Source: Pseudoalteromonas luteoviolacea S2607
GTDB lineage: Bacteria > Pseudomonadota > Gammaproteobacteria > Enterobacterales > Alteromonadaceae
DNA: 64,000 nt
Direction of reading: 5' to 3'
NCBI RefSeq assembly: GCF_001625575.1
Contig: NZ_AUXV01000019.1
Coordinates: forward strand, 124,001-188,000
Below the pieces are notes generated by a model. It was not told the DNA's origin. It worked only from the letters and a program-made list of their open reading frames with translations, and did not search any database. Made by a program: the position numbers and the translations under genes. Each line of letters opens with the position of its first letter. Position 1 is the stretch's first letter. Shown here one piece after another: positions 63,199-64,000 of this stretch.

Positions 63199-64000
63199 TT
63201 AATATTCAGTGCTTGACTGCTGCTTCTGATGCCGTTTTATAGCTTTTGCGATGCGTTTGGCGGCACGTTGCATCGTTTTTCTATCTGGATGTAAGCCGTC
63301 GTCCATCGGTGTAAAGCCTTTCCAAATATTAAGAAACAGCGCCTCTGGCACTTCTTGCTGCAAGCGGCTTAACCTGATATCAGCGAATTGTTCATAGTTA
63401 TCTTTACTGACAATCCAAGGCCAGTTAAAGCGCTGCCTGAGCGTTTCCCAGTCAATATTTTCGTACTTCGGCGGACTTGAAAATATGGGGGTGACACCTG
63501 CTGCGAGTGCGCGTTTTGCAACACTCACGAACGTATCAGTATATTGGTGCATTTGTTCAATACTACACTCTGATGTTTCGGCCATCGGAATACCGAATGC
63601 GTCTGGGTGATTACAGTCATTACCTCGAATGATTACGATGTATTTAGCGGTGTAATTTCCCTGTGCTGTTTTTACTCGGCTGAGTGCTTTAGTAAGCTGT
63701 TTTTCATAGCCTTCCCAACCAGGCCCCACACATTCAGGTCCTGGAAAACAAGTCAGTCTATCGAAAGTCGTTGCCCCTGCTTGACCTTCGTTAATCAAAT
63801 GCCCAGACAATCGCCGTTCACGAATGAGTGCGTTACCCAAAGACAAGTAACGGCCCCCATTAATTGCAATGCCACCAAGAGGTGCTTGCAAGTTGTCGAA
63901 GTAGGGCATAGTTGCGTTGGCAAATGATGCACCAATTAATAGCAGTGGAGCTTCTTCAGATTTGTCATTCGCGAGCGTGGGTGCGGCTGTGCCCAAAGCG
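63199..64000 (-). CDS. SGNH/GDSL-like hydrolase, N-terminus cut by the window edge
   Basis: At least 266 residues; the frame is open through the window edge, where ALGTAAPTLAND looks like the end of a signal peptide, so the true start lies beyond base 64000. SGNH features: LLLIGASFANAT (block I, with GAS in place of GDS but keeping Ser), NGGRYLSLGNAL, IIRGNDCNHPD (block III Asn) and DDGLHPDRKTM (Asp-x-x-His dyad). Probably an exported esterase or acyl-hydrolase acting on a polymer. Convergent with TonB receptor 2; whether functionally linked is unknown. Confidence 0.75.
   Translation of the reverse strand, partial: ALGTAAPTLANDKSEEAPLLLIGASFANATMPYFDNLQAPLGGIAINGGRYLSLGNALIRERRLSGHLINEGQAGATTFDRLTCFPGPECVGPGWEGYEKQLTKALSRVKTAQGNYTAKYIVIIRGNDCNHPDAFGIPMAETSECSIEQMHQYTDTFVSVAKRALAAGVTPIFSSPPKYENIDWETLRQRFNWPWIVSKDNYEQFADIRLSRLQQEVPEALFLNIWKGFTPMDDGLHPDRKTMQRAAKRIAKAIKRHQKQQSSTEY

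Noticed and set aside
1..64000. Search for tRNA, rRNA, CRISPR arrays, insertion sequences, prophage or integrase
   Set aside because: No cloverleaf, spaced direct repeats, transposase, integrase or phage structural motif was seen by reading; not excluded by computation.

Overview
The window reads as chromosomal DNA of a marine gammaproteobacterium, most likely Pseudoalteromonas or a close Alteromonadales relative. This is inferred from gene content and moderate-to-low GC, not from a database match. Supporting content: the AcnD/PrpF form of the methylcitrate cycle under a GntR-type regulator, large TonB-dependent receptors, a GH19 chitinase, a metalloprotease with a GlyGly-CTERM-like tail, a MipA-DUF3019-RstA-RstB cluster, and small proteins of the DUF2999 and YdcH types. 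I saw no rRNA, tRNA, CRISPR, phage or insertion sequence. Coding density is high, and many annotated starts are moved to an internal ATG/GTG with a good ribosome binding site.

Layout. 1-1305: end of one ABC permease and a second complete one. 1572-1985: ArfB ribosome rescue factor. 5255-1982 (minus): tightly coupled mipA, DUF3019, rstA-like and rstB-like genes. 5411-7543: beta-propeller lipoprotein. 11626-7629 (minus): possible operon of secreted GH3 N-acetylglucosaminidase, DUF1445/D-glutamate cyclase-like protein, PxpA and a GNAT. 13244-11896 (minus): a free MCP-like signalling fragment coupled to an ODP/flavodiiron-like protein, beside a PAS-PAS-GGDEF-EAL protein (13416-15683). 16846: cold shock protein. 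17395-24085: prpR-prpB-prpC-acnD-prpF with a perfect palindrome in the promoter region. 24198-33041: LysE exporter, PRMT-like methyltransferase, porin-like protein, small proteins, an FAD oxidase/GNAT pair and a GH19 chitinase behind a NagR-like palindrome. 33041-42813: secreted lipoprotein, FG-GAP protein, RsmB-type rRNA methyltransferase, patatin and the first TonB receptor. 43199-47314: nucleoside salvage (nupC-type transporter and udk on minus, deoB-deoD on plus) around palindromic repeats. 47750-54556: TPR protein, Fpr, small periplasmic proteins and the metalloprotease with a coupled lipoprotein. 57227-54637 (minus): bufferin-like RiPP operon. 58964-59517: a frameshifted pseudogene. 59642-59812: a double-glycine small-peptide precursor candidate. 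60312-63122: second TonB receptor behind two identical palindromes. 63199-end: a truncated SGNH hydrolase.

How the genes work together. Propionyl-CoA produced by amino-acid, odd-chain or branched-chain catabolism would be removed by the prp operon, with PrpR probably autoregulating. Chitin and peptidoglycan-type polymers are attacked by secreted GH19 and GH3 enzymes, and nucleosides are imported, phosphorylated or phosphorolysed. The most interesting systems are the bufferin-like operon (tandemly duplicated 61-residue Cys repeat in the precursor, MNIO enzyme, partner protein, unknown membrane protein), the soluble oxygen/iron-sensor-like pair next to a c-di-GMP enzyme, and the orphan Cys-containing double-glycine peptide.
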